Assembly: GCA_937910875.1 (NCBI GenBank)
Contig: CALENA010000042.1
Location: 1 to 35,156, forward strand
Direction of reading: 5' to 3'
DNA length: 35,156 nucleotides
Source: an uncultured Desulfobulbaceae bacterium
Lineage (GTDB): Bacteria; Desulfobacterota; Desulfobulbia; Desulfobulbales; Desulfocapsaceae
Positions 23,601 through 31,484 of the stretch are shown one piece after another. Position 1 is the stretch's first letter; each line of letters starts with the position of its first letter. A model generated the notes under the pieces. It ran no database searches, was not told the origin of the DNA, and saw only the letters and a list, made by a program, of their open reading frames with translations. Position numbers and translations under genes: made by a program.

Positions 23601-24748
23601 CGATCAGGAGTGGTTTTGGCCAGATCCCGCCACAGCTGCCAGGCACCGTCATTCTCGACAATGGCCAGCAGATCATTGGCCAGCACTGCGTGGACGCGCG
23701 TGATCTCACGTGCCACCCGCTTGTCATCAGGCATGAGCTTGCGGTATTCTTCCAGATAATAGAGGGCACGATCTGGCCGATGCAGTTCCTGAAGGTAGAT
23801 CTCACCAACCTCGAGCAGCAGTTCAGGACGGGAATCACCGTGGGCCAGCAGGGCAAGAAGATGCGGAAGGGCCTTGGCTCCCAGATTCTGCGCCAGATAA
23901 TAGGAGGCCACTTTCTTCTGGAAGACCAGATAGGCGGGATGTCGCTGGAGATAGGACAACCAGTACTCAACGGCCTGATCCCTGAATCCCGGGTGATCAA
24001 AGAGGCGGGCCGCCGCCAGCAGATCCTCGTCCTGCCCCCCGAATTCACTGATCAGTCGGGCATAATAGACCCTGGCCCTGTCCTCTTCCTCAAGGTTGAC
24101 GGCGTAGCGGGCAAGTGAGTAAAGGAGGCTGACATCATCGGGCGTTCGCTGATAGAGTTGCTCCATGAGCGGAAAGGCGGCCTCCTTGCTTTCAAGCCCC
24201 TGAAGGGCCGCCACCAGCCCCTGCAAGGCCGGCAGGGCCAGTGAATCGTCCAGATCCTTTTCATGGAGCTGACCAAAAAACTGTGCGGCCCGTTCATACT
24301 CGAGTTGGGCAAGTGCAATCTCACCCCCTGCGGCAAGATAGCGGATACTCCCGGTATCCTGCTCCAACAGACCATCAATGATGAGTACGGCCTCGGGCCA
24401 GCGTTCCAGTTGAATCAGGAGCTGACCATATTCCCAGCGCGCCTCCTCGATATCTTTTTTGAGAATCAGCAGGTTCTGATAGGCCTGACGGGCCTCTTCC
24501 CATCGTTGGGCACGGACCAGTTTCCTGGCCCTGTCCCATCCCAACTTCCAGGACGGCTGGGGCAACTGTGAGGTGATAACCAGTTCACGTTCCGACAGGG
24601 CCTGAGGCTGAGCCAGGGCCTGGGCTGGGACAAGGATAAAAAATAAAGGGGACCATGACAGAAGAAAAAGAGTCGTTATGGTCACTAATGATCCGGTGTG
24701 GAGAAACCAACCGGCACAGAAACGTCGAATCAAAGAGGCTAAGATCAT
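20699..24748 (-). CDS. Large TPR-repeat outer-membrane protein with C-terminal beta-barrel (PelB/BcsC/PgaA-like)
   Basis: A 1349-residue envelope protein. It has a signal peptide (hydrophobic stretch, then VPAQALAQPQA cleavage region), then about 1000 residues of helical tetratricopeptide-type repeats, then from about residue 1045 a beta-barrel: alternating strands such as LRQEVELAVTRSYL, FQLGGEYRYRLYSDNN and LLQLRYGYEYFKNDD, ending in SLSLIYRW with the terminal aromatic residue recognised by the BAM machinery. TPR scaffold plus barrel is the plan of exopolysaccharide export proteins such as PelB, BcsC and PgaA. I do not recognise a specific family, and no synthase is in view. Its start overlaps the stop of the aminotransferase gene (ATGA), so the two are co-translated, which supports a role in surface polysaccharide (inference). 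Confidence 0.8.
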   Translation of the reverse strand: MILASLIRRFCAGWFLHTGSLVTITTLFLLSWSPLFFILVPAQALAQPQALSERELVITSQLPQPSWKLGWDRARKLVRAQRWEEARQAYQNLLILKKDIEEARWEYGQLLIQLERWPEAVLIIDGLLEQDTGSIRYLAAGGEIALAQLEYERAAQFFGQLHEKDLDDSLALPALQGLVAALQGLESKEAAFPLMEQLYQRTPDDVSLLYSLARYAVNLEEEDRARVYYARLISEFGGQDEDLLAAARLFDHPGFRDQAVEYWLSYLQRHPAYLVFQKKVASYYLAQNLGAKALPHLLALLAHGDSRPELLLEVGEIYLQELHRPDRALYYLEEYRKLMPDDKRVAREITRVHAVLANDLLAIVENDGAWQLWRDLAKTTPDRLAIYVAMAKLLEQRGMDTELIEVLEIIHQQESTNQEVLFRLSELLLAADRLHESEYYLGLLDESWQATDRALLLAADLSEALGRPQAAYDACAAYLLQHPTNQTIRQRAFDLALELDLAGPFTEQYRFLRQELADPAQQMALGLQYAGGLVQNRLYGQAQEVIEELQELTDSAGHQSTDLLLLKARILQETDDSYAAERLLRQTLNEQGALAPVLRRLFADALASGQPGRAGTWLSHIGGAEAGGVQLPEDCNQSQFGLFIDQLQWLAATGKMKQALELGRRAQQRLQTTDCAAGDDLLLQLDLTLLRMVYQAGDYEAGRTLAAVVLQRYPDEVEVLVLSVVFGAERGEEQLQIALLGELVPARQLLAAALCYRYGLHDTALTLVRQRTAGGSLSVRATLLEADILRKRGELAGARLLLDELVQQFPGEEYLFRQRLNLMFQQGEFSTVIHLLTENLANGNDSEAEENLLPQEDYFPYWRHLLLARALWADRRHREAVLVYEQMLTPSADRRFGEQLQQAGAQLQLPPVSRSLIHILTFTHPADPERLDVVMSPDFFLKQLGQPVARISTALYDDYRWQQLVVRELSARKAMTMGDDFRAMNEYQSLAPDQTTVESLFDLAGVYSRLGMLGQEAAIYERIAAINPEYPGLDKAVSRNLLKRQTRVWSTFDYDMQKGRNSYLDSRRSSLGLHSWLMPDLRQEVELAVTRSYLTSDTTDQHQWRHRLQAGMLFALNDKLSLGATLAGEGMKGDSGVEPLFELKLRGHLADWGEGYVRFSKDVVDDTLESLERGINHRDLEGGVMVNLLPRFQLGGEYRYRLYSDNNHQNRYHVWGAYVLSREPLLLQLRYGYEYFKNDDSNLGRDFSFETGFQPGDHPYWSPGEFWQQLIGVHFEHQLARDISRRGVPSYYTVDYSLGYEFGGYDIHMLNTNIFLEISPDFLLNATVNVTHGSEYRREQASLSLIYRW

Positions 24749-25932
24749 GTCCTTTGGTAGAAAACAGCGATCTCACGGACCACATGTTCCTGCATCTCCC
24801 GTGTCAATTCCGGGTAGATGGGAAGAGCCAGGGTCTGAGCTGCCGCTTCTTCAGAGCAGGGCAGCGCAGAGGCCTTGAAATCAGGGCCCAGACATTGCTG
24901 CTGGTGCAGGGAAACGGGATAATAAATCTCACAGCCAATCCCCCGACTCTGGAGATGGCACAACAGTTCATCGCGCTCTTTGACCCGAATCACATACTGA
25001 TTATAGATGTGATAATTCACGTCACCTCCACCTGATCCGGCCACGTCTTCATACACTGCCGCCGGGACTCCAAGCAATCCATTCTCACTGAGACCGGACT
25101 CAACAAACAACTGGCCATACCGGCGGGCATTGGCCCGGCGGGCGGCATGCCATTTTTCAAGGTGCCTCAGTTTAATCCTCAGGATGGCTGCCTGCAGGGT
25201 ATCCAGGCGGAAATTACCGCCAACCATGGAATGATAATACTTGGGTTCCGCGCCATGATTGCGGAGTAAACGGACCTGCCGGGCAAACTCAGGGTCACGG
25301 CAGACCACCATTCCACCATCTCCCATGCCGCCCAGGTTTTTGCTGGGGAAAAACGAAAAGCAACCGGCCAGTCCCATGGAACCGGCTCGGACCCATCCCT
25401 GTCCCAGTGCTCCGGCTCCGGGATACTGGGCGCCAATGGCCTGGGCCGCATCTTCAATCACCGGCAGGCAGTACTCTGAAGCCAGCTGCATGATCGGGGT
25501 CATATCCGCGCATTGACCATAGAGATGAACCGGCAGAATCGCTTTAATCCGGTGACCGCTGTCAGCGGCCAGAATCTCACCCAGCCGTTCCGGATTGAGA
25601 TTATAGGTCACAGGGTCGATATCAGCAAAGACAGGTTCGGCCCCCAGACGCAGGATCACACCCATGGTGGCAAAAAAGGAATAGGGAGTGGTCACCACCT
25701 GGTCTCCGGGCCCAACCCCTAAGGCCATCAGACAAACCAGCAGGGCATCGGTGCCACTGGACACACCAATCGCGTGCTCCACACCCGAATAGGCGGCAAT
25801 CTCAGCCTCCAGGGCCATGACGTCAGGCCCCTGAATATACTGAGCAGAGTCAATGACTCGCGCCACGGCCAGACCAATTTCCTCGCGCAGGGGATGGAGT
25901 TGGGCGTGAAGATCAAGTAAGGGGATGTTCAT
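24745..25932 (-). CDS. DegT/DnrJ/EryC1-family PLP-dependent sugar aminotransferase
   Basis: A 395-residue cytoplasmic enzyme that transfers an amino group, usually from glutamate, to a keto-sugar nucleotide. The N-terminal MNIPLLDLHAQ, the substrate loop VSSGTDALLVCLMAL, EDAAQAIGAQYPG and the cofactor-binding CFSFFPSKNLGGMGDGG (PLP-binding Lys198) are typical. The particular sugar is not determinable; WbpE- or PseC-like steps in surface glycan synthesis are the usual roles. The start ATG at 25932 is one base after the stop of the sigma factor gene (TGATATG), and its own stop overlaps the TPR/barrel start, so all three genes are likely one transcript. That linkage ties sugar modification to envelope assembly. 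Confidence 0.9.
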   Translation of the reverse strand: MNIPLLDLHAQLHPLREEIGLAVARVIDSAQYIQGPDVMALEAEIAAYSGVEHAIGVSSGTDALLVCLMALGVGPGDQVVTTPYSFFATMGVILRLGAEPVFADIDPVTYNLNPERLGEILAADSGHRIKAILPVHLYGQCADMTPIMQLASEYCLPVIEDAAQAIGAQYPGAGALGQGWVRAGSMGLAGCFSFFPSKNLGGMGDGGMVVCRDPEFARQVRLLRNHGAEPKYYHSMVGGNFRLDTLQAAILRIKLRHLEKWHAARRANARRYGQLFVESGLSENGLLGVPAAVYEDVAGSGGGDVNYHIYNQYVIRVKERDELLCHLQSRGIGCEIYYPVSLHQQQCLGPDFKASALPCSEEAAAQTLALPIYPELTREMQEHVVREIAVFYQRT

Positions 25933-25933
25933 A

Positions 25934-26956
25934 TCAGGAACCTGAACCACTCTTGATCACCATCGCCTCGCCTTCAAAAAAATCTACAATATCGGGCATC
26001 TCGGCTTCAAGATATTTTTTCATTTTCTTGAGCAGATTGACTTCAATCTGCCGCACCCGCTCACGGGAAATACCAAAGCGATCGGCAATGGTCTGCAGGG
26101 TCAGGGGCTCGTCTGTGAGCAAACGCTCTTCGAGGATCACCTTTTCCTTGTCATTCAGCTTCACTTTCAGAATTGTCAGCAGCTCTGCCAGGCGAGACCT
26201 GACCTCTTTTCCAGCCACCACATCCTCGATATCCGGTCCATTACTGGGCAGAAAGCTCTTCTGCTCATCCTCTGAATCACTGCGCACCGGACTCTCCAGT
26301 GAGACGTCCCAGCTATCCATGCGCTGGCTCATCTCAATGACTTCACTCTCCTTGACATTGAGGCGCTCGGCCAGGAGCTTGGTTTCTGGCTGGAATCCTT
26401 GCGACTCGAGCAGTTTTTTTTCCTTGTTGAGACTGAAAAACAGTTTGCGCTGGGCCTGAGTGGTCCCGATCTTGACCAGGCGCCAGTTATCCATGATAAA
26501 TTTGAGGATATAGGCCCTGATCCAGTACGCGGCATAATACGAAAACTTGACCCCACGATAGGGATCAAATTTCTTGGTCGCCTGGACCAGCCCGACGTTG
26601 CCCTCCTGGATCAGGTCCATGAAGTTCTGCATCCAGTATTTCTGGAAGTCCATGGCCACCTTGACCACCAGACGCAGATTGGAAGAAACCAGCCGGTAAC
26701 CGGCCTCCTGGTCGCCATACTCCCGGAATTGGATCGCCAGTTCATCGGCCTCTTCACGACTCAGAAGCTCATACTGACTGATCTCCTGAAGATAACGATG
26801 GAGGGCCGGATTACTGAGAACCGGCAGATTAGGATCATCGGGCAGCGAGACCAGAGGATTATAGGACTGGGCAATATCGTCTGTTGCCTCTTCCTCATCC
26901 ACCGTGTCAACGACCGCGTCAACGACCGACATTTTTTTCTTGCGTTCAGAAGTCAT
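25934..26956 (-). CDS. rpoH: RNA polymerase sigma factor of the RpoH (sigma-32) type
   Basis: A 340-residue sigma-70-family factor. Region 2 is clear (MDLIQEGNVGLVQATKKFD, then FSYYAAYWIRAYI), as is the region-4 helix-turn-helix (LTLQTIADRFGISRERVRQI). Between regions 2 and 3, QAQRKLFFSLNK matches the RpoH box (QRKLFFNLR), which separates heat-shock sigma factors from RpoD and RpoS. The N-terminus is about 50 residues longer than in E. coli RpoH, with an acidic stretch. The start is uncertain: ATG 26956 is chosen, but an in-frame GTG at 27013 and an ATG at 26929 are possible, and none has a good ribosome binding site. It leads the sigma/aminotransferase/TPR-barrel transcript, an unexpected partnership for a heat-shock factor; ftsH, an RpoH-degrading protease in E. 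coli, is also in the window but on a separate transcript. Confidence 0.85.
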   Translation of the reverse strand: MTSERKKKMSVVDAVVDTVDEEEATDDIAQSYNPLVSLPDDPNLPVLSNPALHRYLQEISQYELLSREEADELAIQFREYGDQEAGYRLVSSNLRLVVKVAMDFQKYWMQNFMDLIQEGNVGLVQATKKFDPYRGVKFSYYAAYWIRAYILKFIMDNWRLVKIGTTQAQRKLFFSLNKEKKLLESQGFQPETKLLAERLNVKESEVIEMSQRMDSWDVSLESPVRSDSEDEQKSFLPSNGPDIEDVVAGKEVRSRLAELLTILKVKLNDKEKVILEERLLTDEPLTLQTIADRFGISRERVRQIEVNLLKKMKKYLEAEMPDIVDFFEGEAMVIKSGSGS

Positions 26957-27514
26957 GGAATACAATTTCAGGACATACCAGAAAATAGCGCGAACCATTC
27001 CAATGGTTGCCACAGGGTTATCAAACTGATAATGAAAAAGATAATATTATTACCCCAGCCCGCCCAAAGTGCAATGATTATATGCGGCCGCCAGAGACGA
27101 TTTTTTTTCCTTCAATTTTCTTTTGGGTATCCTGGTGTTCAGTCAAGGCTCAGCTGCCGCATATTGCTTGTTGTTTTTTGCGCCTGCTTCGTTGCGGCTT
27201 CAGTTACATAGCGCTGCTATGCGCCTGACGCCGCGCCTTGTTGTCCCGCCAAATCCCTTCGTAATCTTGCGACACTTTATGATTTACGAGGTACTAGCAC
27301 AGACAGTTCATTGAGGAAAATTCTATTTTCTTCTCCCCAAAAATATGCTAATAAACTTTGCTTTACTCCAAACTTCTCTGGAATCCAGTAACAGTTCAAT
27401 CAGGATCTGGTCGCTCACCTTTGGCTGACCTCTTCTTACCTGAGTATCATTCAACCACCAACAACCCGCCCAAGGCCAGAGATCGGACCGACAACTGGCC
27501 CGCCAAGGCAACCC
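26957..27514. other. Divergent intergenic region between rpoH and lepA
   Basis: This 558-base gap encodes no protein I would support. The part near rpoH is AT-rich; TATAAT occurs on the - strand near 27070-27080 but without a good -35. A GC-rich stretch at 27181-27240 includes a palindrome, and the last 200 bases before lepA show nothing clear. AAGG before the lepA ATG is a fair ribosome binding site. Confidence 0.45.
27181..27240. repeat. GC-rich stretch with palindrome, possible dispersed repeat
   Basis: CATAGC (27207-27212) and GCTATG (27216-27221) form a 6-bp palindrome around GCT, set inside CG-rich DNA (TGCTTCGTTGCGGCTTC on one side, CGCCGCGCC on the other) that contrasts with the AT-rich flanks. 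It has the look of a dispersed repeat, but no second copy is in this window. Confidence 0.3.
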
Positions 27515-29308
27515 ATGAAAGAAATACGAAATTTCAGCATCATCGCCCATATTGATCACGGCAAGTCAACTCTGGCCGATCGCATGATCCAGCTGTGTGG
27601 ACAGATCTCCGACCGTGAGTTCAAGGATCAGCTCCTGGACAGCATGGACATTGAGCGTGAACGCGGCATCACCATCAAAAGCCAGACCATCTGCCTGCCT
27701 TACCAGGCCCAGGATGGAAAATTGTACTCATTGAATCTGGTCGACACCCCCGGGCATGTCGATTTCAGCTACGAGGTCTCCCGGGCCCTCAGTTCCTGCG
27801 AAGGGGCCCTGCTGCTGATCGATGCCGCTCAGGGCATCGAGGCCCAGACCCTGGCCAACCTCTATCTGGCCATGGAAAACGACCTGGAGATCATTCCGGT
27901 GATCAACAAGATCGATCTCCCCTCGGCCGAACCCGAACGGGTGGCCCTGCAGATTGAAGAGGATCTGGGAATGGACCCTGCAACGATCCAGCTCTGCTCG
28001 GCCAAGACCGGTAAGGGCGTCGGTGATATCCTCGAGGCGATTGTCAAGTTTCTCCCTCCACCTGAGGGCAATCCGGACAGTGAATTACAGGCCCTGATCT
28101 TTGATGCCAACTACGACTCCTTCCGCGGCACCATCATCTCCTGCCGGATCATCAATGGACGAGTCCGCGCCGGAGACACCATTGTCTTCATGTCCAATCA
28201 GGCCGAATACCGGGTGGAAGAAGTTGGTCTGTTCAAATTTCGCCGCGAGGCCCAAAAGGAACTGTCCGCCGGCCAGGTCGGTTATATCCTGGCCGGTGTC
28301 AAAAAGGTCAGCGACACTCGACCAGGAGACACCATCACCCGCAGAGACCGCCCCTGCGCCAAAGCCCTGCCCGGTTTCAAGGAAATCCAGCAGGTGGTAT
28401 TTTCGTCAGTCTATCCCATTTCCACCGATGATTACGAGGGTCTGGCCACCGCTCTGGAAAAACTGCAACTCAACGATGCCGCCCTCACCTTTCAAAAAGA
28501 TGCATCAGCGGCCCTCGGTTTTGGTTTTCGCTGCGGTTTCCTGGGTCTTCTGCACCTGGAGGTCATCCAGGAGCGGCTCGAACGGGAATTTGACATCCCC
28601 CTGATCCTGACCGTTCCTTCGGTCAAATATATGTTTTATCTCAACGACGGCACTGAACTTGAGGTGGACAATCCGGCCTATTTCCCCGACCCGGTCAAGA
28701 TCCAACGGGTCGAAGAACCGTATATCAAGGCGACCATCCTTATCCCGGAACGCTATATGGGCTCTCTCATGACCCTGTGCATGGAACGGCGGGGCGAGAA
28801 CACCAAGTATCATTACCCCATGCCCGGCCGGATTGAGTTCAACTGCGAACTCCCCTTAGCCGAAGTCATCTATGACTTTTATGACAAACTCAAATCCATC
28901 ACTCAAGGATATGGGTCCTTTGATTACGCGCTCTACAACTACCGCAAGAGTGACCTGGTCAAGCTCGACATCCTGGTCAACGGTGAAATGGTGGACGCCC
29001 TCTCGCAACTTGTACACCGGAAAAACGCCCGGGCCAGAGGCTTGCACGCCTGCGAATGTCTCAAGCTGGAAATTCCACGCCAGATGTTCAAGATTGCCAT
29101 CCAGGCGGCCATCGGCGGGACCATTGTCGGACGCACGACCATATCGGCCCTGCGCAAGGATGTGACGGCCAAGTGTTACGGAGGAGATATCAGCCGGAAA
29201 CGCAAGCTGCTGGAAAAACAAAAGGCGGGCAAAAAACGGATGAAGACCGTGGGCAATGTTGAAATCCCCCAGAAAGCCTTTCTCTCGGTCCTAAAATCCG
29301 AGCAATAA
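27515..29308 (+). CDS. lepA: Elongation factor 4 (LepA), ribosome back-translocating GTPase
   Basis: A 597-residue translational GTPase, the usual LepA length. It has G1 AHIDHGKST, the switch region IERERGITIKSQ, G3 VDTPGHVDFSYEV and G4 NKIDLPSAEPERV; the EF-G-like domains II, III and V follow, and the LepA-specific C-terminal domain (VRTTISAL-type region IVGRTTISALRKDVTAKCYGGDISRKRK) closes the protein. It is thought to act on stalled or mis-translocated ribosomes and in ribosome assembly. The gene is monocistronic here, divergent from rpoH. A MITE-like element begins only two bases after its stop codon, without harming the coding sequence. Confidence 0.97.
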   Translation: MKEIRNFSIIAHIDHGKSTLADRMIQLCGQISDREFKDQLLDSMDIERERGITIKSQTICLPYQAQDGKLYSLNLVDTPGHVDFSYEVSRALSSCEGALLLIDAAQGIEAQTLANLYLAMENDLEIIPVINKIDLPSAEPERVALQIEEDLGMDPATIQLCSAKTGKGVGDILEAIVKFLPPPEGNPDSELQALIFDANYDSFRGTIISCRIINGRVRAGDTIVFMSNQAEYRVEEVGLFKFRREAQKELSAGQVGYILAGVKKVSDTRPGDTITRRDRPCAKALPGFKEIQQVVFSSVYPISTDDYEGLATALEKLQLNDAALTFQKDASAALGFGFRCGFLGLLHLEVIQERLEREFDIPLILTVPSVKYMFYLNDGTELEVDNPAYFPDPVKIQRVEEPYIKATILIPERYMGSLMTLCMERRGENTKYHYPMPGRIEFNCELPLAEVIYDFYDKLKSITQGYGSFDYALYNYRKSDLVKLDILVNGEMVDALSQLVHRKNARARGLHACECLKLEIPRQMFKIAIQAAIGGTIVGRTTISALRKDVTAKCYGGDISRKRKLLEKQKAGKKRMKTVGNVEIPQKAFLSVLKSEQ

Positions 29309-29309
29309 G

Positions 29310-29417
29310 GTAACTATTCAGTAGCACCCCATCTGCTTCGTCATCGGTCTGCTCATGTACTGATCAGTACACTTTGCAGAACTCTTTCTCGCAGCTGGAG
29401 TACTACTGAATAGTTAC
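29310..29417. mobile_element. MITE-like element, second copy (108 bp variant)
   Basis: GTAACTATTCAGTAG (29310-29324) and CTACTGAATAGTTAC (29403-29417) are perfect 15-bp terminal inverted repeats. The left end continues with CACCCCATCT as in the copy at 20465. The interior differs and contains a perfect 16-bp palindrome, TGTACTGATCAGTACA (29356-29371). The 8 bases on each side do not match, so any target duplication has been lost. It sits two bases after the lepA stop. Confidence 0.85.
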
Positions 29418-29440
29418 GGTACATGGTTTTATGTTCGTTT

Positions 29441-29455
29441 CCAGCTTCAAGCTGG
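29441..29455. repeat. Short palindrome between MITE and terminator
   Basis: CCAGCTT-C-AAGCTGG is a perfect 7-bp inverted repeat with a one-base centre. Meaning unknown; too tight a loop for a normal terminator. Confidence 0.4.
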
Positions 29456-29528
29456 ATAATTACGCAATAAGCAGACAAATCACCAGAAACAGGCCGTCCT
29501 GGCAGTTGACCCGTGGACACAAGACAAA

Positions 29529-29565
29529 GGGGCGCAGGATATTCATCCTGCGCCCCTCTTTTTTT
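29529..29565. terminator. Intrinsic terminator between lepA and the two-CW gene
   Basis: GGGGCGCAGGAT (29529-29540) and ATCCTGCGCCCC (29545-29556) pair perfectly with a four-base loop and are followed by TCTTTTTTT on the + strand. On the - strand the tail is only TTTG, so it mainly ends lepA transcription but probably also stops the convergent operon. Confidence 0.9.
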
Positions 29566-29584
29566 CATTCTGTACTACAAAGAC

Positions 29585-29863
29585 TTACTCGTCGCCAGAC
29601 TCCTGCCGATGCGGGCAGCCCTGGCGACATACAACCTCGACCCCTTTCTGGGCCATGATGCTCAAGAGTTCTTCGTCGGTGAACTTGCAATCCTTCTGCT
29701 TGCTGATATAGACCAGACAATCCTTACAGATATTGAAGGAATAACTGTCGACCTCCTGAATAATCTCCCAGCAGAGTTTGTGCTGATTTTCCTTAGCGGC
29801 ACAGGTCTTATCCTGACCACATTTCATAATCTCCCAACACGGCCACTCAGTACGTAGCGACAT
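29585..29863 (-). CDS. Two-CW domain protein, small Cys-rich protein
   Basis: A 92-residue protein with nine Cys. The paired stretches CWEIMKCGQDKTCAAKE and CWEIIQEVDSYSFNICKDC give the CWE...C...C pattern that databases call a two-CW domain; a third group, CRQGCPH, ends the protein. Such proteins are common in deltaproteobacteria, often in or near signalling proteins, and may bind a metal or an Fe-S cluster; the function is not known. The start ATG at 29863 follows AAAGGGAG; the upstream in-frame ATG at 29899 lacks such a site. It is the last gene of the his/engB operon, 91 bases after engB. Confidence 0.82.
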   Translation of the reverse strand: MSLRTEWPCWEIMKCGQDKTCAAKENQHKLCWEIIQEVDSYSFNICKDCLVYISKQKDCKFTDEELLSIMAQKGVEVVCRQGCPHRQESGDE

Positions 29864-29954
29864 GAGCTCTCCCTTTGCAACTTCCCGATAATAAACCATC
29901 CGGCATCGACCTGGATGAAGCTTGAAGCGTATCCATTAAAATCTATTTTGGAAT

Positions 29955-30542
29955 TTAACCAATATCTTTAAAAGATGCAAGTGCCTCCTCTAATTCATCT
30001 CGTCCCTGACCTGTTTTCGCCGAGAAAAGCAGGCGTTGAGCCGGCAGCAGGCCCAGGCCGGCGTCAAGGGTTCGGGCATTGGACTGGCGCTGATTTCCGG
30101 AAAGCTTGTCGGCCTTGGTGTAGACAACCAGGAAGGGGGTCTCTTTCTGGCGCAGCCAGGTCAGAAGCTGACTGTCTCCATCCTTGGCCTCATGACGCAG
30201 GTCAACGATCACCACCACACAACAAAGGGTTTTACGGCTTTCAAGATAAGCGGTAATCAACTCCTGCCAGTTATCCTGCATGGACTTGGCCACCCTGGCA
30301 AAGCCATAGCCCGGCAGATCGACAAGATTACACTGCTCGGGGACCACGAAATAATTAAGACCCTGAGTCTTACCAGGCCTGCCGCTGACCTTGACCATCC
30401 CCTTGCGATTGATCAGACAATTAATCAGACTGGACTTGCCAACGTTGGAACGGCCGGCAAAGGCAATTTCAGGCAATCCAGGGGGGGGGAGCTGGGCCAG
30501 CTTATGGACACTCAAGAGAAAGTGAATTTGCGAGAAATCCAT
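29955..30542 (-). CDS. engB: Ribosome biogenesis GTPase EngB (YsxC/YihA)
   Basis: A 195-residue essential GTPase for assembly of the large ribosomal subunit. It has G1 AFAGRSNVGKSSLINCL, the G2 region GRPGKTQGLNYF, G3 VDLPGYGFA and G4 YTKADKLS. This length and the N-terminal VHKLAQLPPPGLPEIAF, which precedes G1 directly, are normal for EngB. Its start is six bases after the hisG stop, so the two are co-transcribed and perhaps translationally coupled. A run of eight G at 30481-30490 (+ strand), inside the PPPG codons, is a possible slippage site, but the frame is intact here. Confidence 0.95.
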   Translation of the reverse strand: MDFSQIHFLLSVHKLAQLPPPGLPEIAFAGRSNVGKSSLINCLINRKGMVKVSGRPGKTQGLNYFVVPEQCNLVDLPGYGFARVAKSMQDNWQELITAYLESRKTLCCVVVIVDLRHEAKDGDSQLLTWLRQKETPFLVVYTKADKLSGNQRQSNARTLDAGLGLLPAQRLLFSAKTGQGRDELEEALASFKDIG

Positions 30543-30548
30543 AATAGC

Positions 30549-31421
30549 TCAGATCACCTTACTCAGCTGATACTCAATAATCCCTTCCGCGCCATTCCTT
30601 CTCAATTGAGGAATCAGATCCCTGACAATGTCTTCAGAGACCACGGTCTCTACCGAAAACCAGTCCTGCTGATACAGGTTGGCAACAGTGGGGGCATTGA
30701 GACTGGGCAGGAGGTCGATCACCTGGTCAAGAAAGGCATGTGGGACATTCATCTTCAAACCGACAATCCGCTCAGCATTCAGGGCACCCTGAAGCAGAAG
30801 GGCTATGTTCTCGATCTTTTCACGCTTCCAGGGATCTTTCCAGGCCTCTTTGTTGACAATGAACTGGCTGTTGGACTCCATTAATTCGTGAATAATCCGC
30901 AAACCATGAGCGCGTATGGTACTCTCGGTCTCAGTCACCTCAACAATGGCATCGGCCAGACCTGAAACGACCTTGGCCTCGGTGGCCCCCCAGGAAAACT
31001 CGATCTCGACGTTAATGCCCTGCTCCTCAAAAAAACGGCGCGTCACATTCACAAGTTCCGTTGAAATCTTCTTCCCTTCCAAATCCTGAATAGTCCGAAT
31101 CTCAGAATTCCCGGCCACCGCAATGACCCAGCGGGTCGGCTTCCGGCTGACCTTGGAATAGACCAGATCACTGATCACCACCGCCTCAGACTGGTTTTCC
31201 ATGGTCCAGTCCTTGCCGGTGATCCCCGCATCAAGCATGCCGCTCTCCACATAGCGAGACATCTCCTGGGGACGACAGATGGAACAGGCCAGTTCCGGAT
31301 CATCAATCTCAGGAAAATAGTTACGCGAGGTGGGCTTAATCAGCCAGCCGGCCTTTTCGAAAAGATCAATGGTTGCCTTTTCCAGACTGCCTTTGGGCAG
31401 GCCTAATTTTAATTTCTGCAT
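30549..31421 (-). CDS. hisG: ATP phosphoribosyltransferase, long form (HisG)
   Basis: First step of histidine synthesis: ATP plus PRPP gives phosphoribosyl-ATP. At 290 residues this is the long form, with a C-terminal regulatory domain for histidine feedback (about residues 210-290), so it does not need HisZ. Recognisable stretches are LKLGLPKGSLEKATIDLF, DAGITGKDW and the PRPP-loop region GLADAIVEVTETESTIR. The start is placed at ATG 31421, where family homology begins; an ATG at 31460 in frame is possible, and neither has a clear ribosome binding site. It lies 63 bases after hisI and six before engB. The other his genes are not in the window. Confidence 0.94.
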   Translation of the reverse strand: MQKLKLGLPKGSLEKATIDLFEKAGWLIKPTSRNYFPEIDDPELACSICRPQEMSRYVESGMLDAGITGKDWTMENQSEAVVISDLVYSKVSRKPTRWVIAVAGNSEIRTIQDLEGKKISTELVNVTRRFFEEQGINVEIEFSWGATEAKVVSGLADAIVEVTETESTIRAHGLRIIHELMESNSQFIVNKEAWKDPWKREKIENIALLLQGALNAERIVGLKMNVPHAFLDQVIDLLPSLNAPTVANLYQQDWFSVETVVSEDIVRDLIPQLRRNGAEGIIEYQLSKVI

Positions 31422-31484
31422 AATATTTATCAACTCAACGTGTGACGACAATCGCCTCATCTTCGCGGCAGGCTGCCGAAAAAA

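Noticed and set aside
23075-24118. 347-codon open frame on the + strand
   Set aside because: Antisense to the TPR/barrel gene; no signal, motif or ribosome binding site.
30481-30490. G8 run in engB as a frameshift mutation
   Set aside because: The EngB frame is intact through all G motifs on both sides, so the run is normal Pro/Gly coding here.
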